Source: Ascaphus truei (Eukaryota > Chordata > Amphibia > Anura > Ascaphidae). Taken from it: DNA of 64,000 nt. Of the stretch, positions 47,492-49,877 are shown one piece after another. The position numbers and the translations under genes were made by a program. The notes under the pieces are model-generated. The model ran no database searches and was not told where the DNA came from. It worked only from the letters and a program-made list of their open reading frames with translations. Within the stretch, counting starts at the first letter, position 1, and each line of letters opens with the position of its first letter. Where the stretch lies: the NCBI GenBank assembly GCA_036426205.1, contig CM071567.1, positions 287,234,145 through 287,298,144 of the forward strand, written 5' to 3'.

Positions 47492-49013
47492 TCTATAATA
47501 CGAACCAATCCAAAGACAGTAAAGAGACAGCACACCGCACGGGGTTAATCCAAAAATCTATATTCACAAACATGAAATACACGTAAGCAACGTTTCGGTC
47601 CCACAGAGAGACCTTCCTCAGGGCCTGCACGGCCCTGAGGAAGGGTCTCTGTGGGACCGAAACGTTTGGCTTACGTGTATTTCATGTTGTGAATATAGAT
47701 TTTTGGATTAACCCCGTGCGGTGTGCTGTCTCTTTACTGGTCTTTGGATTGGTTCGTATCATACTTATTTTCTATGGGACTAGCATCTGCTATTATAACC
47801 TTTTCTACTGCAGTGTGCTGACTGACCTTCATGTGTATATATCATCTATATATATATATATATATATCATATTATCATATTCTCTGTTAGTTATCCTAAT
47901 AGAAGACAGATCATCTTGAAGTAACTATATTTTACACCATGTAATTATAGCTTTAAAGTGTAATGCTGTATATGTTTATTTACATTTCAGGATGTGTACT
48001 CACAAGGGATAATTTCACTATCAGCCATAACTAATATCCAAATGCTGGGAGAGAGCAAATTTGCCATTCTTACATCCCAACGGACATTTGTGTTTCGAGT
48101 AGAAAAGGAAGGTATGGATAAGATACTGTTTTCATTGTGGGTCACTCAGATGGCAATAGCACAATAAGGTATCATTGACAACTTCAAGAGCACTTTAAAG
48201 GGCAGCTGTTGAATGCAAGTACATGGGCCTTATTATGCCTTGAAGCTTAGTGATGCTTTGCAAATTTGGCCCTAAATGTTTGTTGGAAGGAAGGCCATTT
48301 TATCTAGCCATAATATACATGGCACATTCTACAATAATGCTGATCATCTATATTTGTTTTCAATGTTTCAAAGTTCTTTCTTCATAGGGAAAATTTTACA
48401 GAAAAATTAGAGCATTGTCCTATCAGAAATGTTGATTTTGTGTTGTGCAAGTCTTTGCTGCCTCTTAGACTTAGACTACCACATTTCTCCAATAGCAATT
48501 ACATATTGTTAGAACAGGGGTGCACACAAAGGTTTGCATTTTTGGAGAATTATGTTTTTGACATCACTAGTGTGTTGAAGAAGCTTTTAAAAGATTAAAG
48601 TGTGCAATCATACTCAAGTTTAATCAATAATGCAACATGTTACTTTTCATGTTGTGGTTCTGAAATGGTTTTACTTTGTGTTAGGCAAGCAGGTTATTTT
48701 ACTATCTGAATTTAAAATGAATACATTAGTTTTATTTGATGCCATAAACAATCTACTAAACTGTTTTTGTAGCAATGTTTATTCATTTTGGTGCATCTCT
48801 TTGCTGAAACTCTTTTTATTTGTTTGATTTCACCTATTAGGTGACAGAAACGATTGGATTAGCACATTGCAGCTGGCCTTAAAATCGCAGTCCAATATAT
48901 CTCCAACTCTCAGTCTCAGCGATAAAAGTGGATATCTTCAGTTGAGAGGCTATAAAAATAAAATCTTTACCATGATAAATGGAAGCAAATTGTGGCTCAG
49001 TAAAAGCAACCAG
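6630..49013 (+). CDS. ARAP2: ARAP2, N-terminal half (eight exons, incomplete at 3' end)
   Basis: ARAP2 is a PI(3,4,5)P3-dependent Arf6 GAP with a RhoA-binding, catalytically weak RhoGAP domain; it acts at focal adhesions and the cell cortex (family knowledge). The coding join is 6630-7378, 9626-9717, 13842-13918, 27019-27092, 29711-30022, 45911-45980, 47991-48111 and 48841-49013. That totals 1668 nt with all phases matching and no stop. In order it encodes a SAM domain (about residues 10-70), a divergent linker with a conserved RPVP motif (about 230-235), the YSTVEEC and ISPYACFYG motifs shared with human ARAP2, PH1 (about 424-523) and the start of PH2 (from about 527). Introns range from 0.7 to 15.9 kb. 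The remaining PH, ArfGAP, ankyrin, RhoGAP and RA segments are not in this window. Identity rests on remembered similarity, not a database search. Confidence 0.93.
7540..7769. mobile_element. Tigger/pogo-like MITE, 230 bp
   Basis: Terminal inverted repeats CAGCTCAACCCCGTTATAAC and the complement of GTTATAAGGGGTTTGAGCTG are flanked by the target duplication TA (7538-7539 and 7770-7771). CAG...CTG ends with TA duplication fit pogo/Tigger members of Tc1/mariner. There is no coding capacity. A sister copy lies at 30492-30712. Confidence 0.8.
8413..8503. repeat. Palindromic interspersed repeat, copy 1
   Basis: It begins GGATACCCGTTAAA and ends ATTTAACGGGGCTTTGAGTA, with a palindromic centre CGTTACCTAATTAGGTAACG. 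A close copy sits at 24294-24384. The ends are imperfect inverted repeats, so it is probably a small MITE of unknown family. The rest of 7800-9600 shows nothing recognisable. Confidence 0.55.
9626..9717 (+). CDS. ARAP2: ARAP2 coding exon 2 (linker)
   Basis: The acceptor TTTCTTGCAG ends at 9625 and the donor CTTG|GTAGGC follows 9717. The 92 bases complete codon 250 and run in frame as [18 protein letters not shown] and onward, leaving one base of codon 281. The residues align loosely with the human linker after its RPVP motif. No domain is predicted. Confidence comes from phase agreement with both neighbours. Confidence 0.8.
9833..10184. mobile_element. hAT-superfamily MITE, 352 bp, with 8-bp target duplication
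   Basis: The element is flanked by the perfect 8-bp direct repeat CCTTAGCC (9825-9832 and 10185-10192), diagnostic of hAT insertion. Its left end CAGGGGGGCGCAAACT matches the complement of the right end, CAGCGGTGCGCAAACT, with two differences. The inside is very GC-rich and non-coding. A related end may occur at 15560-15740. Confidence 0.9.
10208..10387. mobile_element. hAT-like foldback MITE, right tip lost
   Basis: The left end CAGGGGTGGCAAACGCAAG continues into CCTCAAGGGTCACC and CAGCACAGGTGGCT. The right half is their inverted complement, down to GGACTTGCGT at 10387, where the match stops about 14 bases short. The whole forms a near-perfect hairpin. It lies only 24 bp from the previous hAT MITE. 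Confidence 0.8.
11489..11690 (+). repeat. LINE/SINE 3'-tail-type repeat (GTAAGCTCTTTGGGACAGGG family)
   Basis: The stretch contains TTATAAGCTCTTTGGGACAG, then ATTACTGCTGTGAAGCGCTA and TGGTGCTATATAAAGATATA. This is a tail sequence I recall as common in amphibian and fish genomes. A fragment with ATTACTGCTGTGAAGC recurs at 12676-12725. The family name is uncertain. Confidence 0.6.
12184..12240. repeat. Short tandem repeat, about 20-21 bp unit, 3 copies
   Basis: GATGTCTTCTGGCATT, GTGTCTTCTGGCATT and GTGTCTTCTGGAGTAT follow one another, with a looser copy near 12120. No function is suggested. Confidence 0.65.
13842..13918 (+). CDS. ARAP2: ARAP2 coding exon 3 (linker)
   Basis: The acceptor AATGTATACAG ends at 13841; the donor AAAAAG|GTAAGC follows 13918. 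The 77 bases complete codon 281 and end on a codon boundary at residue 306. The peptide [19 protein letters not shown] resembles the human ARAP2 segment IFPYGETFLFQRLENSKK, the best anchor for this exon. Confidence 0.9.
14625..14870. repeat. Purine-rich minisatellite (GAGAGTGACATGAAGGGACA)
   Basis: Loose tandem copies of GTGACATGAAGGGACAAGAA and similar, all purine-rich on the plus strand. No gene is supported. The stretches 13919-14620 and 14880-15540 hold nothing I recognise. Confidence 0.6.
15560..15740. mobile_element. hAT-MITE-like fragment
   Basis: It contains GGCGTCTTCTGACATCACAA and ends near CCCAGTTTGCGCCCCCC, like the right-hand part of the hAT MITE at 9833-10184. No clear target duplication is visible. 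Confidence 0.45.
15863..15938. repeat. (ATA)n microsatellite, about 25 units
   Basis: A pure trinucleotide run with no interruptions. The tyrosine run open on the minus strand is an artefact of it. Confidence 0.97.
16088..16966. repeat. Large palindrome with arms of about 430 bp
   Basis: The left end AAAAAATGCACAAATGCGCA and the right end TGCGCATTTGTGCATTTTTT are inverted complements. The match continues inward through ACTGAGGGGATCC / GGATCCCCTCAGT, AGCTGCACA / TGTGCAGCT and GGAGACAGCAGCGGTTTT / AAAACCGCTGCTGTCTCC. The axis is near 16525, where GACCTCTACGCGC faces TACGAGGTC. Arms have several mismatches and small indels. It may be two head-to-head copies of one mobile element. Confidence 0.85.
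17308..17533. mobile_element. Foldback element with hammerhead-like centre
   Basis: TGGTGAAAGTTCTGGCGCCA at the left is the inverted complement of TGGCGCCAGAACTTTCACCA at the right. The match continues through AACTTTATTGGCACAA and CACACTAGGGCTACACCACG on the inner arms. The asymmetric centre, 17408-17445, holds a hammerhead-like motif. No transposase is encoded. Confidence 0.8.
17408..17445 (+). ncRNA. Hammerhead-like motif (degenerate core)
   Basis: ACGAAG is followed by stem II CCCT/AGGG around an AGCAAG loop, one extra T, then GAAACGCGTAG. The GAAACGCGTA block is identical to that at 25076-25085. The first core box departs from CTGANGA and stem I is weak, so activity is unlikely. Confidence 0.4.
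17818..18050. repeat. Degenerate minisatellite (CTCACACACTTAATATCCCC)
   Basis: About eight loose copies of a 25-30 bp pyrimidine-rich unit containing CACACTTAATATCC. Confidence 0.7.
18180..19960 (+). pseudogene. LINE reverse transcriptase (CR1/Rex-type), decayed
   Basis: This is a non-LTR retrotransposon ORF2 relic; such proteins nick DNA and copy their RNA at the nick. The longest frame, 18975-19991, has the RT palm in order: [34 protein letters not shown] (first catalytic Asp), [14 protein letters not shown], and FADDTKL (catalytic ADD box, codons near 19493). Upstream frames at 18423-18779 and 18780-18962 carry the linker before the RT, including [10 protein letters not shown]. In-frame stops at 18778, 18960 and near 18302 break it. 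The 5' end lacks an endonuclease and the 3' end stops abruptly near 19960. Clade placement is by motif style only. Confidence 0.85.
20631..20670 (-). ncRNA. Hammerhead-ribozyme-like motif, best single-strand copy, Penelope-associated
   Basis: Read on the minus strand it has stem I GAGC/GCTC, the box CTGAGGA, one extra A, stem II GCCG/CGGC around TCCAAT, then GAAACGCGTT. All conserved hammerhead core bases (CTGANGA and GAAA) are present. The extra A before stem II is shared by most other copies in the window. It lies about 0.8 kb downstream of the GIY-YIG end of a minus-strand Penelope-like element, where hammerheads are known in the terminal repeats of such elements. Activity is not shown by sequence alone. 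Confidence 0.65.
21358..21402. repeat. Poly-G tract, possible G-quadruplex
   Basis: About 33 bases are almost all G with two interrupting As, followed by GGATGGGGGATGGG. It sits in the 3' part of the minus-strand Penelope-like element, so a transcript of that element would be C-rich here. Confidence 0.8.
21495..22072 (-). pseudogene. Penelope-like element, C-terminal part with GIY-YIG endonuclease
   Basis: Penelope-like elements encode a reverse transcriptase and, in this lineage, a C-terminal GIY-YIG endonuclease. On the minus strand the frame 21718-22002 reads through a Cys-rich segment ([11 protein letters not shown]), [20 protein letters not shown] and [20 protein letters not shown]. This carries the family's YL...YVG and R...EH motifs in place of the classic GIY and YIG. 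A second frame, 21495-21677, gives the usual C-terminal tail ([20 protein letters not shown]...LTPNGLN). A stop after EHIGN separates them. The RT core is missing because the element is cut at the junction near 22072. Confidence 0.85.
21762..22543. repeat. Inverted repeat: two Penelope arms of about 305 bp, 166-bp spacer
   Basis: The left arm (21762-22070) and right arm (22237-22543) are inverted copies with only a few differences by eye. The spacer 22071-22236 belongs to the plus-strand copy. Head-to-head arrangements are typical of Penelope-like insertions. High arm similarity means a recent event or gene conversion. Confidence 0.85.
22078..22545 (+). pseudogene. Penelope-like element fragment, inverted partner
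   Basis: The frame 22069-22377 carries the end of the RT region ([20 protein letters not shown]...WHVL), then [20 protein letters not shown] and PKPIGFF, and stops. One extra T in a T-run near 22370 puts it out of frame with the Cys-rich/GIY-YIG part that follows. From 22237 on it is the near-identical inverted complement of 21762-22070. It ends abruptly at GTATGTGGGCCGG, about 22543. Confidence 0.85.
22548..22635 (-). repeat. LINE 3'-tail repeat (minus strand)
   Basis: On the minus strand it reads AGTTCAACCTATGCTAAATT, then TTATTGATCCAGAGGAAGGC. A plus-strand relative sits at 49125-49245. It is a 3' tail common among amphibian CR1/Rex-type LINEs, as I recall. Confidence 0.65.
22642..22700. 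repeat. (TA)n microsatellite
   Basis: A pure TA run of about 59 bases. From 22701 to 24040 the DNA looks like moderately GC-rich repeat sequence without a recognisable gene. Confidence 0.97.
24043..24140. repeat. (CA)n followed by (CCCCCT)n
   Basis: A CA run of about 62 bases passes into CCCCTC units and then CTCTCT. Open frames across it are dipeptide repeats. Confidence 0.97.
24294..24384. repeat. Palindromic interspersed repeat, copy 2
   Basis: Same ends and palindromic centre as 8413-8503 (GGATACCCGTTAAA ... GGGGCTTTGAGTATC), with scattered substitutions. Confidence 0.55.
25050..25088 (+). ncRNA. Hammerhead-like motif, core box mutated
   Basis: Stem I is CCC/GGG. The first box reads ATGAAGA (C to A at its first base), followed by an extra A. 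Stem II is a perfect GTCATC/GATGAC around ATC, then GAAACGCGTA. It lies in what looks like the terminal repeat of a Penelope-type element (about 24990-25450). No RT remains nearby. From 25450 to 27018 I see only diverged repeat-like and AT-rich intron sequence. Confidence 0.5.
27019..27092 (+). CDS. ARAP2: ARAP2 coding exon 4 (linker)
   Basis: The acceptor TTTATTTTGCAG ends at 27018; the donor ATG|GTATAA follows 27092. The 74 bases read [20 protein letters not shown] and onward from residue 307, leaving two bases of codon 331. Sequence similarity to human ARAP2 is weak. The call rests on splice sites, phase agreement on both sides and position. It could be lineage-specific. Confidence 0.7.
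27431..28088. mobile_element. Tigger/pogo-like MITE, 658 bp
   Basis: The ends CAGGCATACCCCGC and GCGGGGTATGCCTG are perfect inverted repeats flanked by TA (27429-27430, 28089-28090). The terminal sequence closely resembles the CAGGCATACCTCG end of vertebrate Tigger elements. The interior is strongly GC-rich (27750-28010) and without a transposase. Open frames there look like composition artefacts. Confidence 0.85.
29711..30022 (+). CDS. ARAP2: ARAP2 coding exon 5: linker and start of PH1
   Basis: The acceptor TTTTCAATAACAG ends at 29710; the donor CG|GTGAGT follows 30022. The 312 bases complete codon 331 (Cys) and code to residue 434 plus two bases. Conserved blocks are [24 protein letters not shown] and [11 protein letters not shown]. 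The last is the first strand of PH1. The YSTVEEC and ISPYACFYG blocks are near-identical to human ARAP2, making this a firm anchor for the gene call. Confidence 0.95.
30492..30712. mobile_element. Tigger/pogo-like MITE, sister of 7540-7769
   Basis: Same sequence family as 7540-7769, flanked by TA (30490-30491, 30713-30714). A short piece (CGATGCAAG region) is missing relative to the first copy. Confidence 0.8.
30783..31217 (+). repeat. 5' LTR, 435 bp, internally deleted
   Basis: It matches the 3' LTR at both ends but lacks about 395 bp corresponding to 34741-35135. The missing part includes the TATA box and polyadenylation signal. Confidence 0.88.
31220..31237 (+). promoter_or_regulatory. 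Primer-binding site
   Basis: TGGAGGCGATGCTGAGAT begins two bases after the 5' LTR and has the obligatory TGG that pairs with a tRNA CCA end. The tRNA is not identified. Confidence 0.65.
31692..32696 (+). CDS. Unrecognised LTR-element protein, N-terminal part, with Cys cluster
   Basis: A 334-residue frame that I do not recognise. It is Gly/Ser/Pro-rich and has a compact Cys cluster near its end: C289, C291, C294, then C307 and C310 (C-x2-C-x12-C-x2-C), followed by HYLWPVQP. This looks like a zinc ribbon, not the CCHC knuckle of retroviral nucleocapsid. The second copy at 57192-57257 keeps the first Cys pair, the last CxxCG and similar spacing. The true start could be elsewhere. After 32696 the likely continuation is in another frame (32609-33070), suggesting a frameshift. 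Confidence 0.5.
   Translation: MGHRAILLYRYGSCPAERSSMYNNSKNSNQMVTARMEDPRGVEGPRWRTEADGDSARGVRPTEEQATGVTLTSLLWSGGKVVAAPFWSCLGPCGITPEDSMEDIVVVCGSEGTMCQQVEQSTSIAIVNGRANQDGGSRFPGRPRGPIAENASNAKLAESWPGVAPKGKPHPDGRYGVKTAAAPSWTVTSSASVLGYPINLWDPPLISNRGSGFQLCQMRVELEEGGVTLPAPAFQSRGAELLGRPLQKVSPVVKMASKIDEDSGISALPYSAPGGFLVLKAGGKETVTCLCMQCRLPGDTVSTTSRCPQCGIHYLWPVQPFIPGQAVEVGADTA
33177..33776 (+). CDS. Unrecognised LTR-element protein, middle part
   Basis: A 199-residue open frame, acidic and Ser/Gly-rich, no known domain. It lies between the Cys-cluster part and the conserved C-terminal part and could be the middle of one broken gene. I have no cross-copy support for it. Confidence 0.35.
   Translation: MEEEVPVGNPTQDGDESREIDDLTSGGHSGAGWKMAASSQLSSGTRSPGSGKSWQAQRMHGNSETGEPEGQSDGTGQVSGEVRVVALQMQIALPYAQPLAVAKVPIPLTFSHGSSSSQGWSGESRVTSDERTGESLDFAECFTSDDGSGGGRYTRQVSVSSECPSSVRVSVTSRPKQLGSKSRSTGTFGDILWCGGGGK
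33927..34397 (+). CDS. Unrecognised LTR-element protein, conserved C-terminal part
   Basis: A 156-residue frame ending HSHYY and a stop. It contains [14 protein letters not shown] (about 27-40), [15 protein letters not shown] (61-75) and [14 protein letters not shown] (about 115-128). The diverged copy at 58740-59290 carries counterparts: LFWVLPGQA, EYTYVPEPIMWEIDE, MSIYMDRVEYVSE and a final QHYY stop. Homology may begin upstream of the Met, since [15 protein letters not shown] at 33887-33931 also matches copy 2. The frame is unbroken and may be the best-kept domain. Not recognised as any Gag, protease, RT or integrase motif. Confidence 0.6.
   Translation: MYDIGSGAVDPKGSSRLRDPVEPDEPLSWVLPGRAGSARLIQTNQAERAIVTRYKNSHGLEYPYVPEPLMQEIEDQRDGWLRETLEMYIVNKGGGCTGRRAEERISQLMGVWSIGRSIYMHKVVYRSESGLPWEYSVTVTDMAGREVKKPDHSHYY
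34582..34594 (+). promoter_or_regulatory. Polypurine tract of the LTR element
   Basis: The purine run AGGGGGAGAA lies immediately before the TGTAGCC start of the 3' LTR, the usual plus-strand primer position. Confidence 0.75.
34595..35427 (+). repeat. 3' LTR, 833 bp, with TATA box and polyA signal
   Basis: The complete LTR. TATATAA is at 34787-34793 and AATAAA at 35088-35093, giving a plausible U3-R-U5 layout. About 395 bp of it is absent from the 5' LTR. Confidence 0.88.
35580..35765. other. AT-rich tract with assembly gap (44 N)
   Basis: Bases 35704-35747 are N, inside TATATA/GAGAGA simple sequence. The gap size may be arbitrary. Confidence 0.95.
36770..37195 (+). repeat. About four tandem units of ~110 bp inside the Gypsy 5' LTR
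   Basis: The motif series CCTGCT, TTTTG(C)ATGTAGCTCT, CAGATACC and TTTTGCCTTG recurs about every 100-120 bases. Only about one unit is visible in the truncated 3' LTR (42360-42440). Confidence 0.65.
39437..39900 (+). pseudogene. Gypsy reverse transcriptase fragment
   Basis: The frame 39437-39712 contains [20 protein letters not shown] and [19 protein letters not shown], the first RT blocks of Ty3/Gypsy with the catalytic Asp in KMDLHG. After a stop at 39711-39713 and a frame change, the YIDD catalytic box is at 39815-39826, followed by [14 protein letters not shown]. The RNase H region is not recognisable. Confidence 0.85.
39968..40850 (+). repeat. Direct duplication of about 160 bp within the Gypsy relic
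   Basis: About 39968-40125 and 40697-40850 share AAAAGGATTGGCCTT, GGTTGCATCTTTT and AAAACATGATTCAAGC in order. The 570 bp between them shows no RT or integrase coding. Confidence 0.7.
40955..41591 (+). pseudogene. Gypsy integrase fragment
   Basis: The first part (40955-41200) resembles the integrase zinc-binding end and catalytic core start, with [14 protein letters not shown] in place of the usual W..IS.DF...LP; the catalytic Asp appears lost. The frame 41352-41591 has [20 protein letters not shown], holding the catalytic Glu region, then [15 protein letters not shown] broken stretch lies between. Confidence 0.8.
41740..42245 (+). pseudogene. Gypsy integrase C-terminus and chromodomain
   Basis: [20 protein letters not shown] is the GPF/Y-type module of chromoviral integrase. 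Across a frame overlap near 42018, [20 protein letters not shown] is the chromodomain core, with the usual tryptophan of ERSWEP changed to Val. Chromodomains steer insertion towards particular chromatin in this group. Confidence 0.8.
43125..43410. repeat. Foldback MITE centred on a CACGTG palindrome
   Basis: The left AATACTAGTG matches inverted CACTAGTATT at the right. The arms continue through CTGCTTCCCGAGT / ACTCGGGAAGCAG to the centre GTCCCCGTCACGTGGCGCGG. No coding capacity. Confidence 0.75.
43502..43671. repeat. Foldback repeat with 18-bp perfect outer arms
   Basis: AAGGGGTTAGTTGCCCCA (43502-43519) is the perfect inverted complement of 43654-43671. The axis is a 22-base hairpin, CATAGCGGTTGG / AACCGCTATG. 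A looser relative lies at 44490-44620. Confidence 0.8.
43975..44205. repeat. Tandem repeat, about 57-60 bp unit, about 4 copies
   Basis: Units contain AAGGCAGGCAGCAGGCAAAG and GTCAGGTTCAGTTCC with substitutions. The minus-strand open frames here merely repeat this unit. I recall similar tandem units in frog Gypsy leader regions, unproven here. Confidence 0.7.
44826..44874. repeat. (TA)n microsatellite
   Basis: A pure TA run of about 49 bases; a shorter run follows at 44889-44903. Confidence 0.96.
45155..45778. mobile_element. Foldback element with nested inner arms and hammerhead-like motif
   Basis: Outer arms: 45160-45345 (GACAGCGCGGCTCCCATAGC at its start) and 45605-45776 (GCTATGGGAGCCGCGCTGTC at its end). 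Inner arms: CTAACACGGGCAGCAGATTC near 45438 and its complement ending near 45613. Between the inner arms, at 45554-45594, is a minus-strand hammerhead-like motif. It resembles two Penelope terminal repeats joined head to head. Confidence 0.75.
45554..45594 (-). ncRNA. Hammerhead-like motif, GAAA box mutated
   Basis: On the minus strand: CTGAAGA, an extra A, stem II GTCG/CGAC around a 9-base loop, then AAAACGCGTA where GAAACGCGTA is expected. The lost G is an essential core base in hammerheads, so this copy is probably dead. Confidence 0.5.
45911..45980 (+). CDS. ARAP2: ARAP2 coding exon 6: PH1 strands 1-3
   Basis: The donor AGG|GTAAGT follows 45980. The acceptor region reads TTTTTTAGCAG, a tandem NAGNAG site: using the first AG starts the exon at 45911, the second at 45914. 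The first gives [12 protein letters not shown], matching human ARAP2 in length (SPQGKRMFQKRW); the second drops one Ser. [20 protein letters not shown] is the PH beta2-beta3 hairpin. ARAP2 needs PI(3,4,5)P3 binding for GAP activation (family knowledge). Confidence 0.95.
46245..46375 (+). repeat. tRNA-derived SINE with MIR/L2-like tail, copy 1
   Basis: It contains TTTGAAGCAGTGTAGCCTGG, a degenerate box-B-like CTTGAATCC, and the tail TGTGACCTTGGGCAAGTCAT followed by CTGTACCTCA. The tail matches the well-known MIR/L2 3' core. A better copy is at 62135-62270. Confidence 0.7.
46873..47062 (+). mobile_element. Tc1/mariner-type non-autonomous element, right end lost
   Basis: It begins after TA with CAGTTGTGTGAAAAAGAAAG and TACACCCTCTTTGAATTC, a sequence I recall as a widespread vertebrate DNA-transposon relic. 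It breaks off near 47060 after AATGGAGAAGC into AT-rich DNA. The stretch 46436-46870 holds another GC-rich MITE-like segment of unknown family. Confidence 0.6.
47099..47454. mobile_element. Foldback element with hammerhead-like centre
   Basis: The outer arms CCAATGCACAGACG and CGTCTGTGCATTGG are exact complements. Matching continues through TTTTGGTGCTTATCCC, TAACAGACCATACGAT and TTGATAGAAGACACAAAA. Arm identity is high but not perfect. The unpaired centre, 47261-47298, is a hammerhead-like motif. It abuts the (TA)n run at 47455-47489. Confidence 0.85.
47261..47298 (-). ncRNA. Hammerhead-like motif without stem III
   Basis: On the minus strand: stem I GACGT/ACGTC, box GTGAAGA with As following, stem II GGTCCC/GGGGCC around a short loop, then GAAA running directly into stem I. 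The first core base is G rather than C and no stem III is visible. Confidence 0.4.
47587..47624 (-). ncRNA. Hammerhead-like motif, minus copy in palindrome
   Basis: Box CTGAGGA, then AAGGTCTCTCTGTGGGACC as stem II and loop, then GAAACGTTGC. All CTGANGA and GAAA core bases are kept. Confidence 0.55.
47631..47670 (+). ncRNA. Hammerhead-like motif, plus copy in palindrome
   Basis: Stem I is GGCC/GGCT. The box CTGAGGA at 47635-47641 is followed by an extra A, stem II GGTC/GACC (47644-47647, 47655-47658) and GAAACG. Core bases are complete. Stem III is minimal. Confidence 0.55.
47991..48111 (+). CDS. ARAP2: ARAP2 coding exon 7: PH1 strands 4-7
   Basis: The acceptor TTTACATTTCAG ends at 47990; the donor GAAG|GTATGG follows 48111. 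The 121 bases read [20 protein letters not shown] and [12 protein letters not shown] from residue 459, leaving one base of codon 499. The human protein has the near-identical block [17 protein letters not shown] across the same junction. PH1 has no visible defect. Confidence 0.96.
48841..49013 (+). CDS. ARAP2: ARAP2 coding exon 8: end of PH1, start of PH2
   Basis: The acceptor TTTCACCTATTAG ends at 48840; the donor CAG|GTAGGT follows 49013. [18 protein letters not shown] is the C-terminal helix of PH1 with its invariant Trp at residue 504. After a short linker, [14 protein letters not shown] begins PH2 at about 527. The exon ends in phase 0 at residue 556, so the next exon, outside the window, should begin on a codon boundary. 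Confidence 0.96.
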
Positions 49014-49124
49014 GTAGGTGTAATATTATTTACATTGCTATTGTTTTGATAAGAGTGATAAGCACCAAAAAGTGAAGGAGTTCAAAATAGGAAACATTTG
49101 CAAAGGCTCTAATGAGTAGCAATT

Positions 49125-49245
49125 ATTACATAGTTACACAGTAGATGAGGTTGAAAGGAGATATATGTCAACCAAGTTCAACCTGTTAAATTTAGATGAC
49201 TAATAATAAATCATGCCAATACAATATAGTTTAAGGAAGATTTTG
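49125..49245 (+). repeat. LINE 3'-tail repeat (plus strand)
   Basis: TACATAGTTACACAGTAGAT, GAGGTTGAAAGGAGATATAT and CAAGTTCAACCTGTTAAATT match a tail I recall as common in amphibians. The minus-strand relative is at 22548-22635. Confidence 0.7.
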
Positions 49246-49823
49246 TTTTTGTATCTAACAGTGTATATATACTATATGCCTATGGTTTGAGGCAATCATT
49301 TATTCTTGCTTAGTAAGGACAGGAGATGAGTGAACATTTCAGTAGTTTGTAAAGAAAAAGGGAATGAGCACTGTAAATATAGAAACTAGGCTGGCAGCAG
49401 GTAAAAAATATATATTATTTATTAGTCATAACAGCCAAAATCTAAAAACAGCTGTAGAATTCTCACGCTGCAACATACTGTACAAGGTCAGCCCATTCAC
49501 AAGAATCCCGGGCAGTTTTTTAAGTGATTATACACTGTTACATGCACCACACAATACTTGGCTACCGGATTTATTGGATTGAAGAGTTGGCTTTAAGTAC
49601 TGTTCCATAGTAATGATTCATCCCTGTCTGGGACTTATTGTTTTTTTCATAGGATCCACACCTATGCTGTTCGCTATTAGAGCACCCATTTGGATTCATT
49701 TCCCTCACTTCTACTATTTCAGTAGTTTGGGAGCCAGGCAAAATGTTCCCTTTTTTTGCAAGTCATTTAAAAATAAAAAACAATTATTTTATTTGTTAAT
49801 TATGCGTTAAAAGTTGATGTAAA

Positions 49824-49877
49824 GGTCACATGACCTTAAATTCAGGTCACATGACCATAAATTCAGGTCACATGACC
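49824..49877. repeat. Three palindromes GGTCACATGACC spaced 21 bp apart
   Basis: Copies start at 49824, 49845 and 49866 with near-identical spacers (TTAAATTCA or ATAAATTCA). Each contains TCACATGA, an M-box-type site of MITF/TFE factors, so an intronic enhancer is possible. Equally it may be a chance triplication. 49900-52320 has no other feature I recognise. Confidence 0.6.

Larger units (their letters stand above)
47497..47757. mobile_element. Near-perfect foldback with hammerhead-like motif on both strands
   Basis: Arms run from AATACGAACCAATCCAAAGA to its complement TCTTTGGATTGGTTCGTAT. They pass through AGAGACAGCACACCGCACGG and TCGGTCCCACAGAGAGACC to the axis at CAGGGCCTGCACGGCCCTG. Because the motif lies next to the axis, each strand carries one complete copy: 47587-47624 (minus) and 47631-47670 (plus). 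Only a few mismatches separate the arms. Confidence 0.9.
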
